Below, piece by piece: positions 1-10,852 of a stretch of DNA of 64,000 nucleotides (its first letter is position 1; every line of letters begins with the position of its first letter). A program made the translations under genes and the position numbers. Source of the stretch: Metaphire vulgaris (lineage: Eukaryota > Annelida > Clitellata > Crassiclitellata > Megascolecidae); NCBI GenBank assembly GCA_018105865.1, contig CM030856.1:9039153-9103152 (forward strand), written 5' to 3'. The notes beneath the pieces are model-generated. The model ran no database searches, was not told where the DNA came from, and saw nothing but the letters and a program-made list of their open reading frames with translations.

Positions 1-16
1 GTTGACGATTTTATCT

Positions 17-282
17 CTCTCTCTCTCTCTCGCTTTCTCTCCTTCTTCTTCTCGTTCTCGTTATCTCTATCTCTCTCTCCCTCTCTCCTCTCATTCTCTC
101 CTCTCTTTCTCTCTTTCTCTCTTCCTCTCTCTTTCGCTTTCTCTCCTTCTCGTTCTTTCTATCCCCCTCTTTCTCCTCTCTCTCTCTTTCTCTCTCTCTC
201 TCCTCTCTTTCTCTCCTCTCTTTCTCTCTCCCTCTCTCTTTCTCTTTCTCTTCTTCTCGTTCTTTCTATCCCCCTCTTTCTC

Positions 283-313
<31 letters not shown>

Positions 314-460
314 CTCTCTTTCTCTCCTCTCTTTCTCTCCTCTCTTTCTCTCTTCCTCTCTCTTTCTCTTTCTCTCCTTCTCGTTCTTTCTATCCACTCT
401 CTCTTCTCTCTTTCTATCTCTCCTTCCTGCCCGCTGTCTCTCTCCATCGCTCTCCAGTGA
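17..460. repeat. Long CT-rich microsatellite tract
   Basis: Imperfect CT repeat interrupted by CCTT, TTCTCGTT and CTCC variants. A segment of roughly 120 bp recurs inside it (compare about 130-240 with 245-390), so the tract has also grown by larger duplications. All open frames here are simple-sequence translations. Confidence 0.95.
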
Positions 461-462
461 TT

Positions 463-653
463 TTCTAATCCACCACTGCATTGCTGATCGCTTGATGAAT
501 TAATTCTACACGATTTTCCTATGCCTTGTTTCAATATATCAATAGGTATGAACAGCTGGAAGACTGCTGATGAGCTATTGGTGTGGACTGCCTCATCAGA
601 TCATATTCAAACCCATAACGCCCAAAGAAAGCAACCGGATACTTTAGATAATT
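463..653. other. Unique non-coding stretch
   Basis: Ordinary-complexity sequence between two microsatellites. I see no gene or recognisable repeat. Confidence 0.5.

Positions 654-741
<88 letters not shown>
654..741. repeat. Compound (GATA)n(GA)n microsatellite
   Basis: About 11 GATA units run directly into a GA run. Confidence 0.95.
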
Positions 742-744
<3 letters not shown>

Positions 745-1002
745 GGGCCGCGTTCCATCTTACAACCAGCCTCCGTCGCCAAATCCATCAATACATTACA
801 TGCGTTATTGCGTCTCTCAACCAAGACTCAGGGTATTCTGCACCGGGCGCCGTAATCAATTGTGCAGTTGTTCAGACTGAACCTACGCAATTCTTGCAAG
901 AGAACTGCGTCTTGCAATGCAGGGTACAAGCTCCATAGTAACAACAACCAATGAGAAAATGTTAATGAGAATCAGTGAGGAATGAGACCGTTATCAAGAG
1001 AG

Positions 1003-1011
1003 ATAGTAGTA

Positions 1012-1088
<77 letters not shown>

Positions 1089-1133
1089 TATATTATTATT
1101 ATAATTATATTATTATTACTATTATTATTACCA
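1003..1133. repeat. (AAT)n followed by inverted (ATT)n
   Basis: AAT units are followed at about 1088 by TTA/ATT units on the same strand, so the two halves are complementary and could fold back on each other. Open frames through it read as poly-Asn. Confidence 0.9.
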
Positions 1134-1295
1134 GACAACTTCTTCAGCGCAATAGACAGGACTAAGGTCCAAAATAAGAGCGCTTAACAAGTGGAGATGG
1201 CAAATGGGTCACTCAAAATGACCATGTGACCCATTGAACCTCTGATCCATAACCCCATGGTCATTGGCAATTGAATATTTATATATAATATCATA

Positions 1296-1369
1296 CAGGG
1301 CGGCGCAAAAACCGGACTATATTAAATGCAAACCTCAATATGACTGGTCCGGTATTTTGCGCCATACTG
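1296..1369. mobile_element. 74-bp Tc1/mariner-type MITE
   Basis: The ends are CAGGGCGGCGCAAAA and its imperfect complement TTTTGCGCCATACTG, separated by only about 30 bp. The element is flanked by TA on both sides (1294-1295 and 1370-1371). The inverted repeats are about 22 bp and make up most of the element. Confidence 0.7.
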
Positions 1370-1444
1370 TATAATAGGCTATAATGCTATATAACATCTT
1401 TTCAAAATCTTTGATCCTTGCCCAAACTCATGTCGATTAATTGA

Positions 1445-1524
1445 TTAACCCCATAACTGAGGATCCCGGATATATCCGTCCATTTTACATTGAGCTACAG
1501 CTAAATACACGGTTAAGGGGTTAA
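1445..1524. mobile_element. 80-bp piggyBac-type MITE with TTAA ends
   Basis: TTAA followed by CCCC at one end and GGGG followed by TTAA at the other, with near-complementary arms (CCCCATAAC against GTTAAGGGG). The interior contains GGATATATCCGTCC. The copy at 28782-28861 is almost identical. Limits include both TTAA sites. Confidence 0.75.
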
Positions 1525-1771
1525 TTATAATCAATCGAACATACAGGTAAGAGCGCATAAATACGCTGCAATGAATTATTACATGGCAAACCAATCAAAA
1601 GCTTACCATCCAGAGAAATAATCAAGAATGATCTCTTTGCCACAGAGTGGATGGAAAGATTCAATCGCAGGTATTTATTAGAAAATGAAGGTTGGCTTGA
1701 AATTTCCTGCGCGGTGTGTCTCAAGGTGGGCCATGATCCCTGTGACCCGTCACGTATTAGTGACCCAGCTG

Positions 1772-1949
1772 CAGTGGCGGTTCTAGGATTTGGCAAGTGG
1801 GGGCGGGGGCGTTGGAGTGGCAACTTCTAAGCATGGGGCCAACCATTTGTTGATAGGTATGTAGAAGTAAGTATAGTTTCCCAACAGGAGAGGCATTCGA
1901 TAGGGGGCACCGGCCCCCACGGGTCCCCATGTGAAGTCGCCATGCACTG
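1772..1949 (+). mobile_element. hAT MITE, family A (CAGTGGCGG ends)
   Basis: It starts CAGTGGCGGTTCTAGGATTT and ends with an eroded GTCGCCATGCACTG. The interior phrases GGCAAGTGGGGG, CCAACCATTTGTTG and CGATAGGGGGCAC recur in all family A copies. Flanks cccagctg/cccatttg agree at 6 of 8 positions. Confidence 0.8.
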
Positions 1950-2003
1950 CCCATTTGACCTATAGTCAATGACCCATGACACACTGACCCCTTGCCATTT
2001 CTG

Positions 2004-2276
2004 GTTCTCTTCCAAATTAGGTGATAGAAAGGGAAATCGTTTATCCTATGGATCGTTCGTTTTGTCAGAAAAGCTCATCTTAATCTCTGAATTTCCTCGA
2101 AGCAAACCGAAATTCCCAATTTCCGAAGCCTCTGCCATTGGATTTGCTGCTTCTGCTGCTGTCAACGGCATTCGTGCTCTCTTTGCTTTCTTGTTCTCTT
2201 ATGGTTTTGTACTTGTCCATGAACTCGACCACGGTGGTCGTTAATTTCATTTTTCTCTCATTGATATTTATTTATT
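2004..2276. other. Unique non-coding stretch
   Basis: Ordinary-complexity sequence with short frames of up to 91 codons (1969-2244). None resembles a known family and there is no splice context I would trust. Confidence 0.4.
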
Positions 2277-2481
2277 CTCTCTTTCTCTCTCTCTCTCTCT
2301 CTTGCTCTCTCTCTCTCTTGCTCTCTATGTCTCTGTCCCTCTGCCTCTCGCTGTCTCTCTAGCTGTCTCTCTCTTAATCTCTCTGTGTTTCTGTCTATCT
2401 GTCTGTGTGTGTGTGTGTCTCTGTCTCTGTCCCTCAGTCTCTCTCTGTCTCTCTCCCTGTCTCTCCCTGAATCTCTGTGTT

Positions 2482-2576
<95 letters not shown>
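2277..2576. repeat. CT / CTGT compound microsatellite
   Basis: CT-rich DNA with TGTG, a perfect CTGT run at about 2484-2531 and a closing (CT)n. Reading frames in it encode Leu/Ser/Cys/Val-rich junk. Confidence 0.95.
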
Positions 2577-2579
<3 letters not shown>

Positions 2580-2833
2580 GTTTATCTAACTGTTGTCGTT
2601 TCAGAAAATGAAAACAGTCACGACTACTCCCATTCGCGACACGACTGCTGCAATTCATGTTAATTCATGATAAACAAAGTGACTATGACGCGAAACAAAA
2701 GATGTACCTGATTTACCCCAGATACTGACTAAATAGCACGGATTCATTCTAGCTTCATCTCTGCTTTAGCATTCGAATGTCGTGTAGAGCCAGGCTCCTC
2801 TAGCTATTCTACCTTATGGACTACATGTAGCGT

Positions 2834-2930
2834 GATGATGATGGTGGTGATGATGATGATGATGATGGCGGTGGTGGTGGTGGTGGAGGTGTTAGTGGTG
2901 GTGGTGATGATGGTGGTGGTGATGATGATG

Positions 2931-2983
<53 letters not shown>
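2834..2983. repeat. (GAT)n/(GGT)n microsatellite
   Basis: Trinucleotide run alternating GAT and GGT. The minus-strand frame through it reads as poly-His. Confidence 0.95.
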
Positions 2984-2984
2984 A

Positions 2985-3300
2985 TACTAACGACATCGAT
3001 TCGCGCTGTATCCGGTGCGTTTGATCCGCGTTCTCGTCAATCGACGTAAGATTAAGAGCGAGTCTGCGGATCGATGCGAAAAGGCGGTTGCGTCTACGGT
3101 CTCCATGGAAACGGCCATTTGCGTCGTCTGCGGAGAGGGGGAGGGGGGATAGACCTCGTATCCAAGGGCGAAGAATAAAGACCAGGAACAAGAGAACCGC
3201 CTGTGCTTTCCGTTTTAGTCTGAACACGTTCGATAGATTCCGCTGTCTCATTAAAAGCGAAATGCATGGCGACTAAGAATAAATACACAGATCGTTAGTA
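2985..3300. other. Unique CpG-rich block, no gene recognised
   Basis: Contains many CpG dinucleotides and short overlapping frames on both strands (about 3088-3276 plus, 3094-3288 minus). No frame resembles a family I know. A regulatory or non-coding exon role is possible but unsupported. Confidence 0.35.
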
Positions 3301-3304
3301 TACA

Positions 3305-3590
3305 GAGGTTGAAATGGGTCGAGAGGGTCAAGGGTCGAATGGGTCACATAGGTCAGGGGTCAAGACCCATTGACATCATAAAATGTTGAAGACTTCGGGT
3401 GCAGTCATGTCGCGCATGAAATTTCAAGGTCAATTTCATTGACAAAGAACTATTTGCCATTCAATCTTTGTCTCATCGGTGATAATGACGTCACTCTTGG
3501 CTACCTGGTCACAGTGGTCAGTTCTCTGATTGCTTTGATCTGTGGTATTTCAGTGTATGCTATCTATTTGAAGTGGCGGTTCTAGGAATT
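3305..3590. mobile_element. Fragment of the GATGGCAATGGGTCA hAT-like family
   Basis: Repeated GGGTCA phrases, then 'ggtcaagaccc...gcagtcatg', parallel the interior of the copy at 61403-61738 ('ggtcttgaccc...gcagtcatt'). Both ends are eroded. Confidence 0.45.
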
Positions 3591-4405
3591 CTTGGTGGGA
3601 GGAATTTTTTTATAGCAACTTAGAAGATTAGCAGCAGGGACTCATTGGGGGTGGGGGGGTGGGGGGTGGCAGAAGATGCTATTCCAAGTACGTCGTCCAA
3701 ATAAGTTTTTAGTAAATAGTCTTGTGTTAGTTTCAGCAAAAGGAATGGAAAATTGGTGATTAATTCTTACATTATAAGTAGGCCCTAAATAAATAAATTA
3801 TTCTTGCAAAATAATCACAGTTTTCTAGAAAATTTATGGTGCTAGTTTGTTGGTGTTTGATTGGATTAGGATGTTCGTCCGATGAATTTAGTTAGGCCTA
3901 CGTTAAAAACGAATGTCGGACCTTGGAGTCTAGAAAGTTAATAGCGAATAGACTTTAGAATTTAGACATTTTAAAATTTCTTAAACAGATGCCATCCGTT
4001 GAACACGATGGCCACCTGGCGAATGGTTCGAATTTTAAAGTCTATTTTCAGACGATGATTCGCACTTGTCCGTAGAGGCAAAGCTGAATTGAGTCAAAGT
4101 CTGCAGTCTGGCATGGAATTGCACTAGGTTTGCCGTAAACTGCGCGTTAACTGTCTGTAACTGCCCTATGAACTGTTTGAATGTTTTCTGGTATTCTCTT
4201 ATCACACATCAAATTGGAAATATTACGATGCAACTTCGAAGCGACCTTCGACTGAAGCCAGGCGCATTAGTAAAATGGCGCTGTAGAAGTTCTAAAATTA
4301 ATTAATTCGCTAATACAAATGCAGATATATCTGCGATTATACGCGGATAAGAAAGTTTTATGTAGAACGATGCAAACGCGTAACTTCACTCGGGTGAAGG
4401 ACCCA
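3591..4405. other. Unique AT-rich intergenic DNA
   Basis: Starts with a GTGGCGGTTCTAGGAATTC phrase that looks like an orphan MITE end (about 3573-3600), then G-runs, then unique sequence with one TAGGCCTA (3893). No coding signal seen. Confidence 0.4.
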
Positions 4406-4407
4406 TA

Positions 4408-4675
4408 GGGCTGTCCATTAATTATGTCAAAAATTTTTGGGCAATTTTTGACCCCCTCCCCTTGTCAACAACTGTCAACTTTCAGTGACCTCCCTATAAT
4501 TATGTAAAAAAAAACTTTTGACCACCCCCCAACTAAGATCAGTGACGGGATTCCCTAAAAGTTTAGAAGGTTATTGTTTTTTCGGCGATGACCATTTCCC
4601 TTTCTTTTTGTTCATCAAGTGTCATAATGTGTTGATGATGACCTTGTTTTTCGCTTGTCAGGGTTTTCCATGACA
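4408..4675 (+). mobile_element. PIF/Harbinger-like MITE, right end missing
   Basis: The left end GGGCTGTCCATTAATTATGT matches complete copies at 48180-48637 and 52250-52667. The interior has the C-rich 'gaccccctcccc' segment and two versions of the ATGACC...CTTGTCA core. The complementary right end is absent. Confidence 0.65.
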
Positions 4676-4679
4676 CTGC

Positions 4680-5964
4680 GCTACAAAAAATCTGTTTACA
4701 CACGAGTTTCAAATAATTATTATCAGCATCAAGCAGCAGACATATCTAGGAGAAGCAAACAGTCTAGAAACAAGTGCTCCGGTCATATATCTTAATAAAG
4801 TAAACGCAGCCATAGGCTATAGTAATGGACGTTGTGTCGAAGAACGAATGATGCAATCGAGTGTATTAATGCGCCGTGCAGTCCAGGTAGTCCGGCCCCT
4901 GCTGCCGCAGCGCTCAGCGTCTGAATCCGCGGATGAAAGAGAGCCAGTTAGCCCGGAGCAAAGGCATCTTTCGTCTTAGGCCCCAGAGTACAAGGGTTAG
5001 TCTCAGAGAGAGAGATGAGTGAGAGACGGCGAATTTTATTATCGTCTACTTCGATCTAAGTGATTTAAAATAATCGTTTCAAAGTAAGATAAAAGGTTTA
5101 TACTAAATATGCATTCGAATGGATACGTTTAGAGTTTAGACTCGCATGTCAATTTGAATTAACAGGTTCGTATCATTTAAAATTTCTTCCGATTTCGGGT
5201 GCTTATCCACGTTTGCAAACTCTTCTTTAATTAAGTCTAATCGTGTGGTCCTGGACAGTTTCTTGGCAGAATTTTTCTCCTTATGTCCGTCTCATTATTG
5301 TAAACAGAAATTACATAATTGAAAATTTCAGAGTAAACCTAACTATGCATGCCTTGATCCTTATTTTAGAGCTCCACAATAGGGTGGCTACTGTTACCGC
5401 AGCTGTTTTCCAAGAAGCTCGGCTGCTTTAACATTGAGTGGCACAGCCACGAAAGGAAGTTAGACCTGTATGCTGCTAGATTCAACTTCAGACCGACCTT
5501 TTGATTTGTGCGAAACAAAGAATATAGGTTTCTCTCTTAGTAACACGTCATGAAATAGGCCATAAATACTGGCTATGCCACGCTTAAATATAGTCCCACA
5601 GCGCTGTGGATTAATTATCTAAATAATCAGTATAGGAGTTGTGAAATTTCATCTGGGGGGGAGGAGTTGAGATTCTCATTAGACTGAAATTCAATGAATG
5701 ACAGAAACTGCATGTACCGGATATGCGATATTTGGGATGGTTGCAAATTATCTGGGGGTTCACCTCCCTCCAGTCCCCCCAGGCAACTCCAACACTGTCT
5801 AAATCCATGCAAACGCTGGCTTACCAGTTAGTCGTGGCATCTGAAATCGAAAAGTGTAACAAATATCGCATTACTAACCTCTTAATGTTCGAATATATGT
5901 CAATTTTTCTGAACCGACAAGCAAATGATTTCGCTTTAAAGCCCATAATGAGAGGGAAAGACAT

Positions 5965-5965
<1 letters not shown>
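4680..5965. other. Mostly unique intergenic DNA
   Basis: A CpG-rich pocket at about 4840-4980 holds a 42-codon frame listed separately. The rest is AT-rich with no family I can name. Confidence 0.4.
4851..4979 (+). CDS. Doubtful 42-codon ORF or first coding exon
   Basis: ATG at 4851 runs to TAG at 4977. It contains MRRAVQVVRPLLPQRS, an Arg-rich, acid-free stretch of the kind seen in mitochondrial presequences, followed by an acidic tail (SESADEREP). It lies in a local CpG-rich pocket within AT-rich DNA. I do not recognise the protein, and no partner exon or good donor site was found within the frame. It may be chance. Confidence 0.2.
   Translation: MQSSVLMRRAVQVVRPLLPQRSASESADEREPVSPEQRHLSS

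Positions 5966-5967
<2 letters not shown>

Positions 5968-6022
<55 letters not shown>
5968..6022. repeat. (GA)n microsatellite
   Basis: Near-perfect GA run. Confidence 0.95.
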
Positions 6023-6023
<1 letters not shown>

Positions 6024-6274
6024 GAGACAGAAAGACTGAGAAAAAACAAGAGAGAGAAACTATGATAATAGTCGGAATGCATAATGTACAGTTCTTTTAA
6101 ATTCTCTTTTAAAATTGAGATAAACGGTAACATGGCTGGGCTGAAAGGTTCATTCCAACGATGGTCAATCATTTAGTGCAGAGAGTAAGATCGGTTCTTC
6201 CCTTGCCTTTCCCCTCCCTTCATCCCTCCCTCCCTCGCTCCGTCCCTTCTATATCATTGAACGTAGGAAATAAG

Positions 6275-6279
<5 letters not shown>

Positions 6280-6343
<64 letters not shown>

Positions 6344-6344
6344 C
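6280..6344. repeat. (CT)n(CA)n microsatellite
   Basis: A CT run switches directly to a CA run. The same junction type recurs at about 11489-11542. Confidence 0.95.
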
Positions 6345-6459
6345 ACACATGTACACACAAACACAATACACATACAGACATCCTTGTCGTATTGAAACAT
6401 GCATTTCTGATGACAGTGGTTCTTGCACAAGAACAATCCTACTAAATCACTCTAAACCA

Positions 6460-6526
<67 letters not shown>
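6460..6526. repeat. (ATT)n microsatellite
   Basis: Perfect ATT run. Confidence 0.95.
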
Positions 6527-6544
6527 CCATATGGAGTAAAAATA

Positions 6545-6830
6545 ACTTGCTATATTTAAGTGGCCGCATTGATTTTAGACTCAACAGCCTTGAGGTCCAG
6601 GGTTCAAATCTCGGTTAACGCCCTCGTTAATCCCCCTCACCCAATCGACTCATCTGGTGCTTTCTCGGTGAAGAGAAAGGTTCCGAGGGAAAGGCAAACA
6701 GCCGATGCCGAGAAAAACTGACGACGCTAAACCTTCGGTTCTCCAATACAGAGAATATGAAAAACCCTTATCTCGAAATTCCACCAGCCACTTGGTCATC
6801 AGACTTCCGTTAGACTGAGTCCGCTATGTT
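6545..6830 (+). mobile_element. Probable tRNA-derived SINE
   Basis: The segment around 6560-6620 carries GGTTCAAATCT, a good match to the RNA polymerase III B box, about 40 bp after GTGGCCGCATTGATT, a weak A-box candidate. It continues into a non-tRNA body. I could not identify a 3' tail or target duplication, so the limits are a guess. Confidence 0.35.
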
Positions 6831-6839
6831 CTCCACAGC

Positions 6840-7640
6840 GCCCAAAAAACATTATAAGTGCACTGTCAAAGCGACCAGAAATGATGGGTCGGTAAGGTCA
6901 GAGGTCGGGTATGACCAAGGTCAGCCGAACATTCGACGGTTAGGGGGATTTTGGTCGCACGGAAAGACGTTCTTTGGCACTTCTATACCGCCATCTGTAA
7001 GTGCCAGAATCTTCTAAGAACGTTCAGTCGCGTTTTTAAATTTCAACATAAACGAAGCCATGGCGTAGCTGCGGAGGATGGGGATTGGGGGGGGGGGTGG
7101 TACGGGGGCCGCCGGCCCCCGTTATGGCTAGGATGCTTCGTTGGTGTTGTAATTTGTTGACGTCATCGAGCGTTTTGGCTAGAAATTGACCTTATATCAA
7201 GAAGAGCCTTCAGTTTTGATCTATTTGTGGCATATGCATGTATTTTCCCTCTTCAGTCATGCAGTCATGCCCGTAGCCTGATTATCGCTAGGTGGCGCCA
7301 CTGCACTTAGGAATTTGAAAGCGAAACTTAGATGACAGCATTTATAATAATTATACAGTAATAATGCAAAGGTAGATCAAATTTCATGCACTTCGAACCA
7401 CTTCGAAACATTTACAATACTGGTTTTATTGGTTCACCTTATATGCAGGGTGTATGTAAGCTATGCATAAGCCTAGTCTACTGCTATAAGTCACGGCCCC
7501 TATGGGGTTTCTAGGTACATAGCTAAGCTGCTATAGTCTAGATGTATTCTATAAAGAGTGCTCAAGGCTTATTATAGGCACTGTCAGGTGTTATACAGGT
7601 GAGATGATCCTATCATCCTAAACTAAATTAGTTAAACCCA
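6840..7640. other. Unique intergenic DNA with a G/C-homopolymer patch
   Basis: The stretch 7060-7120 has G-runs and GCCGGCCCC of the kind found inside the MITEs here, suggesting an eroded element. The rest is unique and AT-rich. No gene seen. Confidence 0.35.
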
Positions 7641-7642
7641 GC

Positions 7643-7644
<2 letters not shown>

Positions 7645-7714
<70 letters not shown>

Positions 7715-7737
7715 TACTACTACTACTACTACTACTA
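7645..7737. repeat. (ATT)n(ACT)n microsatellite
   Basis: An ATT run changes to an ACT run. Confidence 0.95.
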
Positions 7738-7771
7738 TTTTCGTTATAATCATTATTACTACTATTATTAT

Positions 7772-7979
7772 CAGTGGCGTTGCCAGGGTTCCTGAATAGG
7801 GGAGCCCACCAACGTTTTCTAGCGAAGAGTCTTCAAGAAAATAACGTCGTCAAGTAGTTATTGGTACATTCACGTCCATGTACGGCACTGTATAATATAC
7901 TATATTATAGCTTCTGTTCCCCTACCTGCTCCCCCCCCCGAAACATTTCTCCGCGATTTTTGGCAAATTCTCACCACTG
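7772..7979 (+). mobile_element. hAT-like MITE, CAGTGGCGTAGCC family
   Basis: Starts CAGTGGCGTTGCCAGGGTTC and ends in a C-run followed by CTCACCACTG. The right arm is eroded and no target duplication is visible. Confidence 0.55.
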
Positions 7980-8119
7980 ATCCCTGCCATAATGGGGCGG
8001 ACCCCCATGCCTCTTCTGGTTACGATAATGAGTATTCTTATTCTGTCTGTCCATTCATTTCGTCATTCTTGGTTCCTCTTCTGTCGTATCAGTGTGGATC
8101 GATTTGCTCGCCTTCCCCT

Positions 8120-8280
8120 CTCTCTCTCCTATCTGTCTGTCTGTCTCTGTCTGTCTGTCTGTCTCTGTATCTCGCTCTCTCTGTCTGTCTGTCTCTGTCT
8201 CTCTCTGTCTCTGTTTATGTCTCTGTCTGTCTCTCTTTCTGCCTCTCTGTCTGTCTGTCTGTCTCTTTCTCTGTGTGTGT
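8120..8280. repeat. CTGT/CT microsatellite
   Basis: Mixed CTGT and CT units ending in TG repeats. Confidence 0.95.
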
Positions 8281-8560
8281 AACGTGAAGCCCAGTCTTGG
8301 AAGTATCTATCCATTGGCTTTCATCGTATCCGAGATGTCGCATCAGCGGTCCGTGTAGCCCATGTATCGTTGTTTTACTGCGCTTATCAATATCGTCACC
8401 GGGCCGAGAGGCCTTCCCGTCGCTGGCAGCTCCCGACCCCCACCCCCCCGAGAAACCGTAGTCGCTTAAAACGATGCATTACGTGACATCGTCTGCTCGG
8501 CGACCTACTACCGTATATGCGCCGCCGCCGCCTCCGCCATGCGTGGGGGTGGCTTCTCTG
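8281..8560. other. Unique CpG-rich stretch
   Basis: Includes a (GCC)n cluster at 8520-8540. No protein recognised. Confidence 0.35.
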
Positions 8561-8689
8561 TCCTCCTCCTCCTCCTCTCATGGCCGTTACAGCCGACTGA
8601 CGTATGGTCGACGGCGTAAAATTGCGCTATAAAAATGAGTTACGGCTTCCGCGAAGACGACGCAGGGAGGACTCCGGTCGGCCTTCGAA

Positions 8690-9000
8690 GGCGCCGGAAG
8701 AGAAGGCGGCGAGGGGGCGAGCGAGACGAGGAAGAGGTGAAAGGGGAGGGAGGGGAGGAAGAGATGGAGGATAGAAGGAAGAGGAAGAAGTGGAGGTGGA
8801 GGAAGATGAAGAGGAAGAGGAGGAGGAAGAGGAACTGGAAGAGGAGGATGGATAGGAGGAAGAAGGAAGAAAAGGAGAAGAGAAAGGAAGGTGTGAAGGG
8901 AGAGGAGAAGGTGGAGAAGAAGGAAGAGGAGGAGGATTAGGAGGAAGAGGTGGAGAAAGAGGAGGAAAGGAGGAGGAAGACGAGGCGGAAGAGGAGGAGT
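8690..9000. repeat. Polypurine (GGA/GAA) tract
   Basis: About 300 nt of almost pure A and G on the plus strand. The 226-codon minus-strand frame through it is Leu/Pro/Ser low-complexity and not a gene. Confidence 0.9.
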
Positions 9001-9004
9001 CGAC

Positions 9005-9548
9005 TGTCTGTCTGGAAGTGTCAAGATGCTGATGGAAGAGACGGAGGAGAATGGAATGAAAGGCGTGAGAGTCGCTGGAATTGAGGGGGGGTTCACGGAA
9101 GGAAAGAAGCGACGAAGGGGTAGACGGTTGTCCGGTTGCTGGAAACCGGAAGCGACGATCCGGAAAGCCGAACAACAGAAGGAATGACCGAAGAACGACG
9201 AACGGATATTTATGTAGCGCCTGCAAATGTAAAAGTATTCCTCCAATTTACGGGATCCATTTCGCATTGATTTAAAATGCTATGAAATGGACGGAGTTAA
9301 TGCAATATTGTCGCTGCGGTTTCCAGCTCGACGTTGCGTTCGTATCACGTGATCGCCATTGAACGCTATTTATTGGCTGCAAAAAAAACACATAAATGTC
9401 GCAGGAAAGGTTTTCTTGTTTTACGCAATAATTGTGTGGCTCGAAATCACCTTAACGAGCGAAAACGTACTGCTGGGTTGGCCTACCTGAACTGAATACA
9501 CCTGCAGGTTCAGCAGTTGTGATGCTACCTGCATGGCGTTTTGAACGC
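9005..9548. other. Unique intergenic DNA
   Basis: Moderately CpG-rich, no repeat or gene recognised. Confidence 0.4.
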
Positions 9549-9556
9549 GAAGAAGC

Positions 9557-9749
9557 CAGTGGCGGCTCTAGGATTTGGCAAGTGGGGGAGGGGCCGTTGG
9601 GGGCAACTTCTAATTATGGGGGGCCAACCATTTGTTGTTTAATGTATGTAGCATTAAGTATAGGGTCCCAACTGGGGGGGGGCACTGGGGGGCCAGGCTC
9701 TCAATAGGGGGGCACGGGCCCCCCTTGCCCCCCGGTGGAGCCGCCACTG
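9557..9749 (+). mobile_element. hAT MITE, family A, with perfect 8-bp target duplication
   Basis: CAGTGGCGGCTCTAGG at the left and GGAGCCGCCACTG at the right form inverted termini. The flanks gaagaagc (9549-9556) and gaagaagc (9750-9757) are identical, which is the hAT signature together with a CAGTG terminus (YARNG). There is no coding capacity, so it must be moved by a transposase encoded elsewhere. Confidence 0.92.
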
Positions 9750-9901
9750 GAAGAAGCAGATTCTGCGTTTACTAAGAGCATTTTTCAGCGAAAACGATAT
9801 TTTGGGTAGTCTAAGAATGAATTCGCGCGATTCGTGTAATGTGAATATACTGTAGTGAACAAAGGCATGAATCGATTGTATTCCAAACCCATTATTTTAT
9901 C

Positions 9902-10074
9902 CAGTCCTATTAGGGGGAGATCCTCCCAAAGCCTCAACACCCCCCTCCCCCCCCAATCTCAGCACTTACACAAATTTTACATTAAACTGTGTCTTTTCCC
10001 CTCCAGCCAAGTCAATTTCCCCCTCTCAAAGGCCTCAATTCCCCCCCCAGGCCTGGAGTCTGGATAAAACACTG
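9902..10074 (-). mobile_element. hAT MITE, CAGTGTTTTATCC family
   Basis: The right end TGGATAAAACACTG and interior (CCTGGAGTC, CCCAAAGCCTC, ACTGTGTCTTTTCCCCTCC) are the complement of the element at 18807-18984. The left end is eroded and no target duplication is readable. Confidence 0.75.
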
Positions 10075-10301
10075 TCCAAGCCCCTCCTCAAAAGTAATCA
10101 TGTCAATTCCAGTAATCAGAGTAGGAAGCAGAGAAGCAGGACAGGTCAACTGGAGGAGGATCTGTCTGAGTCTGGATTTTGAAAGAGTTTCATTTCGCCA
10201 AAAAATCTGGCAGACAGGAAGAAACTGCTCTCAATGCAAGATAAATCAACCACAGTGGGATGCGGCAATGATGAGGAATAGGCAGGCTTAAAGGGATGCG
10301 C

Positions 10302-10357
10302 ACTAGGTACTAGGTACTAGGTACTAGGTACTAGGTACTAGGTACTAGGTACTAGGT
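10302..10357. repeat. (ACTAGGT)8 heptanucleotide repeat
   Basis: Eight perfect 7-bp units. Confidence 0.95.
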
Positions 10358-10505
10358 AGGCGTACCAGGCACTCGGTGAATTGCAAGAGCTATAAGAGAC
10401 AGAGCAAGACAGTTACAGATTTTTGGACTCTGAGAGCAATATCAATTTACGTTCATGGCAGTGCCTTGCTGTATATTTACAGTTGAACGCTTGTATGCTA
10501 AATGG

Positions 10506-10559
<54 letters not shown>

Positions 10560-10820
10560 AGTAGTAGTAGTGGTAGTAGTGGTGGTAGTGGTAGTGGTAG
10601 TAGTAGTGGTGGTGGTGGTAATAATGGTGGTGGTGGTGGTAGTGGTAGTGGTGGTAGTAGTAGCAGTAGCAGTAGCAATAACACTGGTGGTAGTAGTGGT
10701 GGTAGTAGTAGTAGTGGTAGTGGTAGCAGTAGTGGTAGTAGTAGCAGTAGTAGCAGCAGCAGCAACAGCAACAGCAGTAGTAGAAGTAGTAGCAGTAGTA
10801 GCAGGTAGCAGTATAGCAGT

Positions 10821-10852
<32 letters not shown>

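Larger units (their letters stand above)
1191..2003 (+). mobile_element. hAT-like MITE (GATGGCAATGGGTCA family), interrupted
   Basis: The left end reads GGAGATGGCAAATGGGTCAC and the right end GACCCCTTGCCATTTCTG, matching the inverted ends of the better copy at 61403-61738. The copy carries a 74-bp mariner-type MITE, an 80-bp piggyBac-type MITE and a 178-bp hAT MITE. I found no clear target duplication for the outer element, so its limits are approximate. Confidence 0.5.

Noticed and set aside
2892..3251. 119-codon frame ending in a long poly-His run
   Set aside because: The His run is the GAT/ATG microsatellite read in one frame; the non-repeat part has no recognisable domain.
8587..9267. 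A 226-codon minus-strand frame rich in Leu, Pro and Ser
   Set aside because: Translation of a polypurine/polypyrimidine tract; any frame is open because the tract contains no stop codons.
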